The notes: generated by a model not told the origin, from the letters alone. DNA of 64,000 bases from Pelomonas sp. BJYL3 (GCF_027257975.1 NZ_JANZKX010000008.1:97995-161994); one strand, 5' to 3'. Counted from the first letter of the stretch, positions 17,428 through 27,360 are shown. Program-made: numbers and translations.

Positions 17428-17736
17428 ATGATTGCAGCCCCGTCCTTCACGCTGGCCCAGGCCGGCATCGGCCAGGCCCACCGGGTCAAGTCCCTGCACG
17501 CCCCGGCCCATGCGCCGGAATGGCCGCAATGGCTGGAGGAGATCGGCTTCGTCAGCGGCGAGCATGTCTCGGTGATCGCGAAGGGCCTGCCGGGTGCCGA
17601 CCCGCTCGTCGTGCGCATCGGCCAGTCGACCTTCGCCCTGCGCCGCGCCGAGGCCGACTGCATCGAGCTCGCCCTGCCCCACGAGGCCCCCGAACTGACG
17701 AACGCGCCAGTCCTGAGCCAGCAAGCGCTGGCATGA
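17428..17736 (+). CDS. feoA: FeoA family ferrous iron transport protein
   Basis: Small SH3-like cytoplasmic protein, 102 residues from the ATG at 17428, that supports FeoB. It has the FeoA pattern: LEEIGFVSGEHVSVIAKG, then PLVVRIGQSTFALRRAEADC with the typical G-x-x-x-A-L-R-x-x-E-A ending. The upstream frame extension to 17116 is rejected because it would cover the Fur box and promoter. feoB starts 70 bases downstream. Confidence 0.93.
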   Translation: MIAAPSFTLAQAGIGQAHRVKSLHAPAHAPEWPQWLEEIGFVSGEHVSVIAKGLPGADPLVVRIGQSTFALRRAEADCIELALPHEAPELTNAPVLSQQALA

Positions 17737-17806
17737 GCCAGGCCTGGCCGCCCCGAGGGGCTCCTTCCCGCGCTGCGGGATCGCACGCAGTGCAACAGTT
17801 GCTCCC

Positions 17807-19678
17807 ATGAACGAAGCCGTCATCCATCTGCATCCGGCCGGCCCGCTGCTGGCCCTGGTCGGCAATCCGAACTGTGGCAAGACCGCCCTCTTCAACCGCC
17901 TGACCGGCAGCCGCCAGAAGGTGGCCAACTACGCGGGCGTGACCGTCGAGCGCAAGGAAGGCCGCGTGCAGACGCCCCAGGGCAAGAGCCTGCGCCTGCT
18001 GGACCTGCCCGGCACCTACAGCCTCTATCCGCGCTCGCCGGACGAACGCGTCACCTGCGACGTGCTGGCCGGCCGCGCCATCGGCGAGAAACGGCCGGAC
18101 CTCGTCGTCTGCGTGCTGGACGCCACCAATCTGCGCCGCAACCTGCGCCTGGTGCTGGCCGTGCAGCGCATGGGCCTGCCTTGCGTCGTCGCCCTCAACA
18201 TGGCGGACCTGGCGGCCAAGCGTGGCCTGCACATCGACACCGAGAAGATGTCCCGCGCCCTGGGCGTGCCCGTGGTCCGGACAGTGGCCACCAAGGGCGA
18301 AGGCCTGGACGCGCTGCGCGCCCTGCTGGGCCAGCGCGAGGACTGGCCGGCCGTGCCGGCCCAGGGCGAGCCGAGCACCGACCCGCAGGACCAGGCGCGC
18401 GTCAACGCCCTGCTGCATGAGCTGGGGCTGGACCAGCAGACGCCCGAACTGCCCAGCGACCAGCTGGACCGCTTCGTGCTGCACCCGGTCCTGGGCCCGG
18501 CGCTGCTGGCGGTGCTGCTGTTCTTCCTCTTCCAGGCCGTGTTCAGCTGGGCCGAACCGCCCAAGGACCTGATCGAGGCCGCCATCGCCTGGCTGGGCAC
18601 CGAGGTGGGTTCGCTGATGCCCGAGGGCTGGCTGCGCAGCCTCGTGGTCGACGGCCTGATCGCCGGCGTGGGCGGCGTGCTGGTCTTCCTGCCCCAGATC
18701 CTGATCCTGTTCTTCTTCATCCTGGTGCTGGAGGAGTCCGGCTACCTGCCGCGGGCCGCCTTCCTGCTGGACCGCATCATGGGCAGCGTGGGCCTGTCGG
18801 GGCGCAGCTTCATCCCGCTGCTGTCCAGCTTCGCCTGCGCGATCCCGGGCATCATGGCCACGCGCTCCATCGCCAATCCGCGCGACCGCCTGGTGACCAT
18901 CCTGATCGCCCCGATGATGACCTGCTCGGCGCGCCTGCCGGTCTACGCCCTGCTGATCGGCGCCTTCGTGCCGCAGCGCCAGCTGTGGGGTGGCATCCAG
19001 CTGCAGGGCCTGGTGCTCTTCGCGCTGTATCTGGCCGGCATCGCGGGCGCCATGGCCGTGGCCTGGGTGCTCAAGCGCTTCACCAGCGGCCAGCAGACCC
19101 GGCCGCTGATGATGGAGCTGCCCAGCTACCACTGGCCGCATCCGCGCAACATTGCCATCGGCCTGTGGCAGCGGGCGGTGATCTTCCTGCGCCGCGTGGG
19201 CGGCATCATCCTGGTCCTGACCCTGCTGCTGTGGCTGCTGGCCAGCTTCCCCGGCCCGCCGGAAGGCGCCACGGGTCCGGCCATCCAGTACAGCTTTGCC
19301 GGCATGCTGGGCCGTGGCCTGGCGGTGATCTTCGAGCCCATCGGCTTCAACTGGCAGATCAGCCTGGCCCTGGTGCCTGGCCTGGCCGCCCGCGAGATCG
19401 CCATCAGCGCCCTGGGCACCGTCTACGCCCTGGCCGCCACCGGCGAGGACACCGCGCAGGCCCTGGCCCCGTTGATCGCCCAGAGCTGGGGGCTGCCCAC
19501 CGCCTTCTCACTGCTGGCCTGGTTCGTCTTCGCCCCGCAGTGCGTGGCCACGCTGGCCGCCGTGCGGCGGGAGACCGGCGGCATGAAGATCCCGCTGATC
19601 ATGGTGGGCTATCTGTTCGGGCTGGCGTATCTGGCGTCCTACATCACCTTCCACGTCAGCCGCTGGATTCTGGGTTGA
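17807..19678 (+). CDS. feoB: Ferrous iron transporter B
   Basis: GTP-dependent Fe(II) importer of the inner membrane, 623 residues. The N-terminal G domain shows G1 GNPNCGKT, the switch region NYAGVTVERKEG, G3 DLPGTYS and G4 NMAD. The membrane part has the two Gate regions, with the conserved cysteines in SSFACAIPGIMATRSI and MTCSARLPVYALLIGAFVP, and ends in membrane helices. It is shorter than E. coli FeoB (773), mainly in the C-terminal tail, which is typical of this order. It follows feoA; no feoC is seen. Confidence 0.97.
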   Translation: MNEAVIHLHPAGPLLALVGNPNCGKTALFNRLTGSRQKVANYAGVTVERKEGRVQTPQGKSLRLLDLPGTYSLYPRSPDERVTCDVLAGRAIGEKRPDLVVCVLDATNLRRNLRLVLAVQRMGLPCVVALNMADLAAKRGLHIDTEKMSRALGVPVVRTVATKGEGLDALRALLGQREDWPAVPAQGEPSTDPQDQARVNALLHELGLDQQTPELPSDQLDRFVLHPVLGPALLAVLLFFLFQAVFSWAEPPKDLIEAAIAWLGTEVGSLMPEGWLRSLVVDGLIAGVGGVLVFLPQILILFFFILVLEESGYLPRAAFLLDRIMGSVGLSGRSFIPLLSSFACAIPGIMATRSIANPRDRLVTILIAPMMTCSARLPVYALLIGAFVPQRQLWGGIQLQGLVLFALYLAGIAGAMAVAWVLKRFTSGQQTRPLMMELPSYHWPHPRNIAIGLWQRAVIFLRRVGGIILVLTLLLWLLASFPGPPEGATGPAIQYSFAGMLGRGLAVIFEPIGFNWQISLALVPGLAAREIAISALGTVYALAATGEDTAQALAPLIAQSWGLPTAFSLLAWFVFAPQCVATLAAVRRETGGMKIPLIMVGYLFGLAYLASYITFHVSRWILG

Positions 19679-19741
19679 CCCCCCCTACGGCCTGCGGCCG
19701 CCCCCTCAGGAGGGCGCGCCCGTAGGACTCGCGGAGCCCGG
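19679..19741 (+). repeat. Two-hairpin post-stop element, copy after feoB
   Basis: Begins right after the feoB stop codon. It comprises CCTACGGCCTGCGG, a CGCCCCCT/GAGGGCG hairpin, then GCCCGTAGG and GCGGAGCCCG. The same ordered parts occur after three other genes (61003, 61284 reading left, 62134 reading left), always in the same orientation relative to the gene. No U-tract follows. It probably acts as a terminator or 3' mRNA stabiliser. Confidence 0.55.
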
Positions 19742-19996
19742 TCATCGGGCGTCGTGCGGGGCGGTCTCCGGCTGCGCCGAGTGCACGCGTCAACGTCCAC
19801 TGGATCGGGCTTGCGGGAGGTGAGTGGCCGTCCGCGGGGGCAAGGCGCGCAAGGGGGTCAGGTCTTGCGTGAGCCAAGCGGTCATGGGCTGCCGCGTCTC
19901 CGCAGCCTTTGGCCGGTCTGGCAGCCTGGTGCCCGAGTCCGCCTGCGTTCAGGCGTGCGGCGCGCCCACTGCCGGCCCGCGGCAGCGGTACGGGGC
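19742..19996. other. Intergenic region with REP-like core
   Basis: No gene is seen. GGGGTCAGGTCTTGC at 19854-19868 is an exact copy of the REP-like core; with the following GTGAGCC it could form an imperfect hairpin (GGTCA against TGAGCC). The rest is GC-rich filler between the convergent feoB and the small secreted protein gene. Confidence 0.45.
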
Positions 19997-20416
19997 TTAG
20001 AAGGCCGCCTTGACGAGCTCGGCCAGCTGCGCATCACTGGCGGGCTTGGCCTTGTTCAGGATGTCGGGGGTCACGCACACGGCGCTGCCGCCGGACTTGG
20101 CGCAGACGGTCCGGATGTCCTCGTACTGGAAGGCATCGCCGCCGAGGGCGGGAAACGGGCGGATCTTGATGCCGGTCACGGACTTCCACATGGCGAACTG
20201 ATCGGCGGACGCCAGGCGCAAGGTCAGTACGGTCGTCCCCTGGGTGTCCTGGTAGATCACGTCCGTCGCCTTGATCCCATAGGCGGAGATGGGCCGCACG
20301 GTGTGCTTCACGGCCGGCAGGCCGAGTATCTTGGCCACCGTGGCATCCGGGACTTCACCGGCAAGGGCCGGCAGGGACAGCAGGCTGAGGCTCAAGGCAA
20401 GGCTGGCGACTTTCAT
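19997..20416 (-). CDS. Small secreted protein of unknown function
   Basis: A 139-residue protein with a clean Sec signal peptide (MKVASLALSLSLLSLPALA, cleaved before GEVPD), so periplasmic or outer. The mature part has two cysteines in CAKSGGSAVC that could form one disulfide. I do not recognise the domain. A 286-base gap separates it from prsT upstream and its stop converges on feoB. That gap shows only short arbitrary frames. Confidence 0.75.
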   Translation of the reverse strand: MKVASLALSLSLLSLPALAGEVPDATVAKILGLPAVKHTVRPISAYGIKATDVIYQDTQGTTVLTLRLASADQFAMWKSVTGIKIRPFPALGGDAFQYEDIRTVCAKSGGSAVCVTPDILNKAKPASDAQLAELVKAAF

Positions 20417-20702
20417 GGGTGCTCTTCAGGGTGTGCTTGGGTTCAGGGAAAGAGGCGGATGTTGGCGTCTCGGAGCCCAGGCCTCAACGCCGACCTTTGG
20501 GGGATCGATCGCGAGGGCGCCGTCAAGACCTGCCCCTCAGGACGCCCGGGTGGCCCATCCCCATGCGGCCGCCAGCGAGACCTTGAACGGGCAGGCTCGC
20601 ACCGGCGCGCCCGCATCGATGTCAGGCGACACGGGGCCGCAGTGACAAGAGAGCAAAGCCGGGACGCTTGGAGCCCGGCCTGCAAGGGGCGCCTTCAGCC
20701 CT

Positions 20703-23483
20703 TCAGCGATTGGCCTCCGCCAGCAGCTTGTTGACCTCGTCCTGCTGCGGGAAGCCCTTGCCCAGCTTGCTCAGCTGCTGCAGTTCCTGGCGCGCCGGTG
20801 CCTTCTCGCCGGCGGCGAGCAGGTAACGGGCCAGGGCCAGGCGGTAGGTGGGCACCTCGGGCGAGAGCTGGACCACCTGGCGCTGCACCTCCAGGGCCTT
20901 CTTGGACTGCCCTTCGGCGGCCAGGGCGCTGGCATAGGTGTCCATGATCGCGGGCTGCTCGGGCGCCAGGGCCAGGGCCTTCTGGGCGTAGTCCAGGGCG
21001 CCGGGCTTCTTCTGCACGCTCAGCAGCCAGGCCATGTTGTTCAGGGCACCGACCAGGTCCTGGCGCTTGGCCAGCAGGGCGCGGTAGTGCTTCTCGGCAC
21101 CGGGATAGTCGCCGCTGGCCAGGGCAAGGTCTGCGAGGTAGAGGCCGAAGGTGGTGTCCTCGGGGTGGGACTTGAGCCAGCCCTCGGCAAAGCTGTCGGC
21201 CTCGGCGGCGCGGCGGGCCTTGCGCAGCAGGGCATGCAGGCGCAACGGCGCCTCACCCGGTTGCTCCAGAGACAGGGCTTTGCGCATGGCGGCCAGCGCC
21301 GGCTCGGTCGCGCCGAGCTCCTGCTGGACGACGCCCTCGGCCAGGTAGCCGGCCGCGGCCTTGGGGTGGCGGGTCTGGAGATCCTTGGCCAGGGCCAGGG
21401 CCTCCTGCGGGCGCTTCAGCTGCAGCTCCACTTGGATGGCCATGGCGCGGCCCTGGAGGTCGTCCGGCTTCACGTCCAGCAGCTTCTTCAGCTCGCGCTG
21501 CGCCGCCTGGTAGTCCTTGTTGATGATCTGCACGCCGGCCGTGCCCAGCTGGCCCACGCCGGATTCCGGCATCAGCGAGGTGATCTTGCCGAAGGTACTC
21601 AGGGCCTGGCCGTTCTCGCCCGCCGCCAGCTGGGCGCGCGCCAGGCGTTCCAGCAGCTCGACATTGTTCGGGATGGCCGCCACAGCCGCCTGCGCGGTGC
21701 TGAGCGTGAGCTTGGCGTCGCGGCCGGCGAGCAGCACGTCGAGAAGCATCTCGCGGGCCATGGCGTCGTTGGGGTCGACGCGCACGGCCTCATTGAGCGT
21801 CTTGAGGATCTGCTCGTGCGGCTTGCCCAGCTGCGCATCCAGTTCGGCCAGGGCGCGCAGGGCCTGCGAGTTCTTGGGGTTGTCCTTGATGTAGGCCTCC
21901 AGGCGCGTGCGGGCCTGGTCGGGCTTCTTCTCGTTGACGTCAATGGTCACCAGGCCGCCCACCGCCAGCAGCATCTTGGGGTCCTTCTTGAGCACGGTGT
22001 CGAAGGACTTGCGGGCCTCGGTCAGATTGCCCTGGGCCAGTTGCACGCGGCCGCGCAGCAGCGGCACGTCCACTGAGTCGGGCTGCTTGCGTTCCAGGCC
22101 CTCGATGGCCTTGAGCGCGCCGGCGTAGTCGCGGCGGCCGGCCAGGGCGCTGATCAGGGCCAGGTCCACGCCCGTGCCCTTCTCGGTGGCGGCGATGCTG
22201 CTGAGCTCGCTCAGCGCCGCCTCTCCGGAGCCGCCCCGGCCCAGCTGGCCGATGGCCAGGGCCGCGCGGTAGCGCTGGTCCTCGGGGCGCAGGGCCGAGG
22301 CCCTCTTGAAGAAGTCCTCGGCCTGCTTCTGCTCGCCCAGCAGCATGCTGGCCTGGCCGGCCAGGGCCAGGGCCTCGCTGTCCTTGCTGCTGCTGTCCAG
22401 CAGCGGCTTCAGGGCCGCCAGGGCCTTGGCCGGCTGGCGCAGCTTGATCAGGGCCTGGGCGTGCTGGTAGCGCAGCTGGGATGACTGCGGTGCCAGCTGG
22501 ACGGCCTTGGCCGACAGGGCCTCGGCCTCGCTGTAATTGCCCAGCCGCGCCTCGGCCATGGCGGCCATGCTCAGCAGGCCCAGGTGCTCGGGCGCACCAC
22601 GGCGCAGGGCCTGCACCAGCTCCTTGGCGCGGCTGTAGTTGCCGGCGGCCATCTCGACCTTGGCCTCCAGCAGGGCCGAACGGCCACCCGGCACGCCGGC
22701 CTTCTTCATGGCGGCCAGCTGCTGGCGGGCGGCGTCCACGTCATTGCGGGCCAGGGCCAGGCTCAGCAGGGCGTCATGGGCATCGAACTGGTCCGGCCGC
22801 ACCGCCAGCAGCTGCTGGAAGGTCTTGGTGGCCTCCGCGGGCTGGTTCAGGGCGCGCAGCTGCAGCTGGGCCTTGAACAGCAGGGCATTGACGGACTTGG
22901 GGTGGGTCTTGAGCAGTTCGTCCAGGCGCTGCACGGCCTCGTCGAAGGCCTGCTGGCTGGACAGGATGCGCGCCTGGGCCAGGCTGGCCTGCTCGGAGCC
23001 CGGGTCGCCGGCCACGGCGGCATCGGCCAGCTGGCGGGCGCGGTCCTTGTCGCCGGTGCCCAGGGCGGCGGCGCTGAGCTGGGCGTCCAGGGCGGCCTGG
23101 GCGGACTTGTCGGCCAGGCGCGTGCTGCCGTAGTCGCTGAGCACCTTCTTCAGCTGGCCCTGGCTCAGCATCACCTGCACCAGCAGCGGCAGCACCTGCT
23201 CCTGGGGGTGCTTGTATTCCAGGGCGCGCCGCAGCTCGATCTCGGCGCTGGCGAGGTCACCGCCGTCCAGCAGGGCCTTGCCCAGCAGGAAGCGGCCTTC
23301 CGGGCTGGACGGATTCTTCTGCAGGAGGTTCTTGAGCTCGATGGTGGCCGTCTTGGCATCCTGCTGCTGCAGGGCCGTCTTGGCGGAGGCCATCAACTCC
23401 TCTTCACTCTTGCCACCGCAGGCAGCCAGCAGGCTCACACTCAGGACCAGGGGAAGGCTCAGACGTCGGGCGCGCAGTTTCAA
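20703..23483 (-). CDS. prsT: PEP-CTERM system TPR-repeat lipoprotein PrsT
   Basis: About 926 residues made almost wholly of TPR repeats (for example PSSPEGRFLLGKALLDGGDL, GALNNMAWLLSVQKKPGALD), matching the PrsT family that accompanies PEP-CTERM/exosortase export and exopolysaccharide loci. The lipobox LSVSLLAAC directs lipidation. I place the start at TTG 23483: GGAGA lies 7 bases upstream and the result, MKLRARRLSLPLVLSVSLLA then AC, is a textbook lipoprotein signal. ATG starts at 23516 and 23555 would add a polar extension before it. No exosortase, PrsK/PrsR or PEP-CTERM protein is nearby, so it is an orphan copy. Confidence 0.9.
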   Translation of the reverse strand: MKLRARRLSLPLVLSVSLLAACGGKSEEELMASAKTALQQQDAKTATIELKNLLQKNPSSPEGRFLLGKALLDGGDLASAEIELRRALEYKHPQEQVLPLLVQVMLSQGQLKKVLSDYGSTRLADKSAQAALDAQLSAAALGTGDKDRARQLADAAVAGDPGSEQASLAQARILSSQQAFDEAVQRLDELLKTHPKSVNALLFKAQLQLRALNQPAEATKTFQQLLAVRPDQFDAHDALLSLALARNDVDAARQQLAAMKKAGVPGGRSALLEAKVEMAAGNYSRAKELVQALRRGAPEHLGLLSMAAMAEARLGNYSEAEALSAKAVQLAPQSSQLRYQHAQALIKLRQPAKALAALKPLLDSSSKDSEALALAGQASMLLGEQKQAEDFFKRASALRPEDQRYRAALAIGQLGRGGSGEAALSELSSIAATEKGTGVDLALISALAGRRDYAGALKAIEGLERKQPDSVDVPLLRGRVQLAQGNLTEARKSFDTVLKKDPKMLLAVGGLVTIDVNEKKPDQARTRLEAYIKDNPKNSQALRALAELDAQLGKPHEQILKTLNEAVRVDPNDAMAREMLLDVLLAGRDAKLTLSTAQAAVAAIPNNVELLERLARAQLAAGENGQALSTFGKITSLMPESGVGQLGTAGVQIINKDYQAAQRELKKLLDVKPDDLQGRAMAIQVELQLKRPQEALALAKDLQTRHPKAAAGYLAEGVVQQELGATEPALAAMRKALSLEQPGEAPLRLHALLRKARRAAEADSFAEGWLKSHPEDTTFGLYLADLALASGDYPGAEKHYRALLAKRQDLVGALNNMAWLLSVQKKPGALDYAQKALALAPEQPAIMDTYASALAAEGQSKKALEVQRQVVQLSPEVPTYRLALARYLLAAGEKAPARQELQQLSKLGKGFPQQDEVNKLLAEANR

Positions 23484-23607
23484 GTCAATGTCTCCGAAGG
23501 TTTGCGGCGGGATCATGCCCTCAAGCGCCGAAGATTGCAGCAGGGACACCCCCACACTCGCAGGGGCGGGGCCTCGTGAGCGATGTCATGCCGGGTGACG
23601 GCCGAGC

Positions 23608-25059
23608 TCACAGCGGGGGTGCGATGGACTCGGCGTAGTCATACAGGGCGCCGAGGATCTCCTGGCTGCGCTCGTCCTCGGCGTGGTCGGCTTGCTCGCC
23701 CAGGGCGTCGATGCGCTCGAAGAAGGCGCTGAGGCTCAGGGCGCCGCCCTCGCCGCCGTGCAGGCGTGCCACGCAGTGCTGCTGCCAGCGCGCCTGTTCG
23801 GCTTCCGTGAGGGAGCCGGGGAAGTTGCGGGCGCGGTAGCGGAACAGCAGCTCCTCCAGGCGGCCGTCCTCGAAGGCAATGCGGCCGGCGGCCACGCGCT
23901 CGGCCAGGGCGGCGCCGTCCAGGGTGCGCAGGCGCTGCAGCTGGCGGCGGTCCTCATTGCCGACGAAGCCGCCGTAGAGGTCTTCGTCCACGTCCAGGGG
24001 CGGCAGGGCTTCGCGCTGGTAGACCCGCGACCACAGCCCCGCCAGCGCCCCGCCCTTCTCGGCCAGCAGCTGGGCATGGGCCAGGGCCTGCGCCTTGTCC
24101 AGGCCCCAGTGCTGGGCCAGGGCGTCGTTGACGGTGGCCAGGTTGCCGATCACCACAGGTGACTTGTTGACGTGGATGGACTTGATGGGCAGGCGCACCT
24201 GCCCCTCGGGCAGCTCGGACTGACGGGTGAAGAGCCGTGCGCGCACGGCCTCGGCGTCCAGGGTGAAGAGCTCGGACGGGTCATGGGACAGGTCCCAGAC
24301 GATCAGCTCGTTCTTGTTGCTCGGGTGGGGCGCCAGGGGCCAGACCAGGGCCAGGCAGCCCCGCTCCACGCCATACATGCCGGAGATGTGCCAGAAGGGG
24401 CGGTTCACCCCGATCTCCGCCCAGACCGCCTCCTTCTTGCGCAGCTTGAGGCAGAAGTCGAAAAGACGGGGCTGCTTCTGGCGTACCAGGCGGGCCAGGG
24501 CGATGGTGGCCCGGACGTCGGACACCGCGTCATGGGCCTGCTCGTGGGCCAGGCCGTTGGCGCGGCTGAGGTCCTCCAGCTTGAAGGACACGCGGCCGTC
24601 CTCATGGCGCGGCCACTCGATGCCCTCGGGGCGCAGGGCGAAAGTGCAGCGCAGCACGTCCAGCAGGTCCCAGCGGCCGCAGTCGTTCTGCCACTCGCGG
24701 GCGTAGGGGTCGATGAGGTTGCGCCAGAAGAGGAAGCGGGTGACCTCATCGTCGAAGCGCAGGGTGTTGTAGCCCACGCCGACCGTGCCGGGCTGGGCCA
24801 GTGCAGCCTCGATGCGAGCGGCGAACTCGCGCTCCGGCACGCCCTCGAGCTGGCATTGCTGGGGCAGGATGCCGGTCAGCAGGCAGGACTCGGGGTCGGG
24901 CAGGTAGTCCGGCGAGGGCTGGCAGTAGAGGGCCAGGGGCTCGCCGATCTCGTTGAGCTCGGCGTCGGTGCGGATGCCGGCGAACTGGGCGGGGCGGTCA
25001 TGGCGAGGCACGCGGCCGAAGGTCTCGTAGTCGTGCCAGAGAAAGCTGAGGGTCTGCAT
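23608..25059 (-). CDS. sbcB: Exodeoxyribonuclease I
   Basis: 3'-5' single-strand DNA exonuclease of the DEDDh superfamily, acting in recombination and mismatch repair. The 483 residues begin with the exonuclease motif FLWHDYETFG (D and E metal ligands). Motif II is in GYNTLRFDDEVTRFLFWRNL, and HDAVSDVRATIALA supplies the His and last Asp. The SH3-like and C-terminal helical regions specific to ExoI follow. It lies between prsT and the broken S9 peptidase on the same strand with short gaps. Confidence 0.96.
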   Translation of the reverse strand: MQTLSFLWHDYETFGRVPRHDRPAQFAGIRTDAELNEIGEPLALYCQPSPDYLPDPESCLLTGILPQQCQLEGVPEREFAARIEAALAQPGTVGVGYNTLRFDDEVTRFLFWRNLIDPYAREWQNDCGRWDLLDVLRCTFALRPEGIEWPRHEDGRVSFKLEDLSRANGLAHEQAHDAVSDVRATIALARLVRQKQPRLFDFCLKLRKKEAVWAEIGVNRPFWHISGMYGVERGCLALVWPLAPHPSNKNELIVWDLSHDPSELFTLDAEAVRARLFTRQSELPEGQVRLPIKSIHVNKSPVVIGNLATVNDALAQHWGLDKAQALAHAQLLAEKGGALAGLWSRVYQREALPPLDVDEDLYGGFVGNEDRRQLQRLRTLDGAALAERVAAGRIAFEDGRLEELLFRYRARNFPGSLTEAEQARWQQHCVARLHGGEGGALSLSAFFERIDALGEQADHAEDERSQEILGALYDYAESIAPPL

Positions 25060-25138
25060 GGGCCCGCACGATACCCCATCCGGGAGGGCGCGACGCCGGC
25101 CCCATCCGCAGCAAGGCGGACGAGGCCGGCCCCAGGGC

Positions 25139-27184
25139 TCAGCCCCTGGGCGCCAGGACCTGGGCCAGGAACTTCTCCAGGTGGCCGAAGAGCTGGTCGC
25201 GGTAGGCCTGGTGGCTCAGCTGATGATCCCCCTTCTCGAAGGTATGGAAGCTGTGCGGCTTGCCGGCCTTCTTCAGGGCCTCGGCCATCTTGACCGAGTG
25301 CTGGTAAGCCGCCTGCCGGTCATGGGTGCCATGGCAGAGAACGACGGGCACCTGGATGCGATCGGCATGCAGGCAGGGTGAGGTGGCACGCAGGCGCTCG
25401 GCGTCGTCGCGCGCATCGCCCACCTGGCGCCGGACAGCCTCTCGACGGCTGCCCTGCCCCGCCTCGCTGGCCATGTCGACCAGATCCGTGACCGGAGCAA
25501 AGGCGAAGGCCCCGCGGTAGAGATCCGGTGTCTTCACGACCCCCATCAAGGCGGCATAGCCGCCGTAGCTGGCCCCGGCGATCGCCACGCGCTGAGGGTC
25601 GCACCAGCCTTTGCCGACACAGTGCTGCAGGACATCCTCCAAGTCCTCCTGCATGGCCAGTCCCCAGCGGCGCAGGCCTGCTTCCAAATAGGCTTGCCCA
25701 TAGCCGGTCGAGCCCCTGAAGTTGGGTTGAATCACGAAGTAGCCGCGATCCGCCATGAACATGGCCCAGCTGTCGAATTCCAGACCATCGGAGGACTGAG
25801 GCCCGCCATGGGGAAACACCACCGTGGGCAGCATCGCCGGCTTCCTTACCCCGGGGGGCGCCGTGCCGATGGCATGCAGCTCCATGCCGTCCCGTGCCTT
25901 GAACATGAAATGCCGCTTCCTGCCCAAGGCCTTGTCCTGCAGTTCGGGATAGGTCTCCGAGAGCAGCGTGAGACTGGGCGAAGGGCCCAGGTTCGCCAGG
26001 TAGAAGGCCACGGGCCGGCTCACCTACTCAGAGGTGACAACGAAATCCTGCCCATTGCGTGCACCGGCGTAGAGCTGATTGAAGCGCTTGGGCAGGGCTT
26101 CATCGATCTCCTTCTGCCAGGCCTTGTACCTAGCATCCCAATAGAAGCTGGCGGTCTCACCCAGCACGGCGTTGCGAACCCCTACAGCCTCGCCCCGTTC
26201 GTCGTGGATCAGGGCGCCGTCCAGCGAATAGCGCGGATGGGCCAGCTTCAGCACCGGCTGACTGTCGGCCTTGCTGATGTCCAGCGTGAAGACTGCCGTC
26301 AAGCCTTCATGCAGGGCCTGGACGTACAGCTGGTTGGGATCCAGGCCGAAACCCATGGGCGACAGGCGTGCGCGGTCGAATGCCCCGTACTCGCTGATCT
26401 TGCGCCAGTTCGAGCCGTCGGCATCGCATACCCAGATGGTGGTGCTGCCTTGCTCGGTGCGTCCCAGGCCGACGCGGATCTGGTGGGAAGCGTCGGTCAC
26501 CCAGTCATAGATGCGATCCCGCGCCGTGAAATAGGTGGACCGCTCGGCGGTGTCCACATGGACCTTGAAGACAGCCGTGTCGACATTGCGATCATTGGAC
26601 GGCAGCTGCAGGAGCACATGTTTGCCATCCGGCAGAAAGTCCAGCACCTCGTCCTGCACCTGCGCCCATCGCAGGTCCTTGGCGGCGGCCCCACGGGGCT
26701 TGACCAGGTTGATGGGGTTGCTGCCATCCGCATTGATGGCCACCAGGCGGGTCTCCATGGTGGCCCAGGATCCGAGAAAACGCTCTTCGCGCCGGGACGG
26801 ATAGCGCAGCCCCAGGACCAGCCGATCGTTGTTGACCCAGCGGATCCAGCTGAACATGAACTCCAGGTTATCCGTGGACATCAGTGCCTGTGGCGTGCCA
26901 CCGGTGGTGCTGCGGACGATGAGCATCGTCCCCGCTTCAGCGTTGACCAGTGCTGCGAAACGCTTGCCGTCCGGAGCAAGGGCCAGCCGCTCCATCAGCG
27001 GGCGGCGGCTGAAGCTCTTCAGCGGCAGGGGCGCGCGCGCCGGCCCCCGCATCTCCGTTTCACCAGGCTCCTCATCGCCCTCATGCGTCCCCTGAGCAAT
27101 GGCCAGGTGCATCGACGGCAGCGCCAATGCCGCCCATTGTGCAGTGCGCTTGAGCAGCGCCCTTCTCCTCATGGCCGAGTCCAT
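25139..27184 (-). pseudogene. S9 family prolyl oligopeptidase-like peptidase, interrupted by an in-frame TAG
   Basis: Two adjacent frames are one gene in the same phase: 27184-26027 encodes the signal sequence (RRRALLKRTAQWAALALP, possibly Tat-type) and the beta-propeller domain, ending ...VVTSE. Then comes TAG at 26024-26026, and 26023-25139 continues without shift as SRPVAFYLANLG and the alpha/beta-hydrolase domain. The latter keeps the catalytic Ser (GASYGGYAA), Asp (CHGTHDRQ) and His (KGDHQLS). Full length would be about 681 residues, normal for the family. A GTG follows the TAG directly, so weak re-initiation is conceivable. Everything else is intact, pointing to a recent nonsense change or a sequencing error. 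Confidence 0.85.
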
Positions 27185-27288
27185 GCCTCAACCTCCAGCT
27201 TGATTTTTGAGTACCGGGCATTTTGCATGTCGAGGGGGCAATCCAGGCCGCGGACTTTGAGAGTTTTCTCCCCACATGCAACGAACAG

Positions 27289-27317
27289 AGCCACCCCCGC
27301 TGGGGGGGATGGCTTTT
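27289..27317 (+). terminator. Hairpin with T-tract in the sbcB/S9-mrcA divergent gap
   Basis: AGCCACCCCC and GGGGGATGGCT can pair around a short loop and are followed by TTTT, giving a rho-independent-like structure in plus orientation only 44 bases before mrcA. Since no gene ends here on the plus strand, it may be a leader attenuator or the 3' end of a short transcript. Inference. Confidence 0.4.
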
Positions 27318-27360
27318 CCAAAGCCCATAATCATGCGCAATCTTGAGCCTTCCGTACCCC

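Noticed and set aside
17737..17806. feoA-feoB gap as a fifth copy of the post-stop element
   Set aside because: It has GCCCCGAGGGGC and CCCGCGCTGCGGG hairpins, but the order is reversed relative to the gene and the flanking blocks are missing.
25139..26023. Independent alpha/beta hydrolase gene starting at GTG 26023
   Set aside because: It continues in phase from the propeller-encoding frame directly after a TAG; the S9 family needs both halves, so one interrupted gene is the simpler reading.
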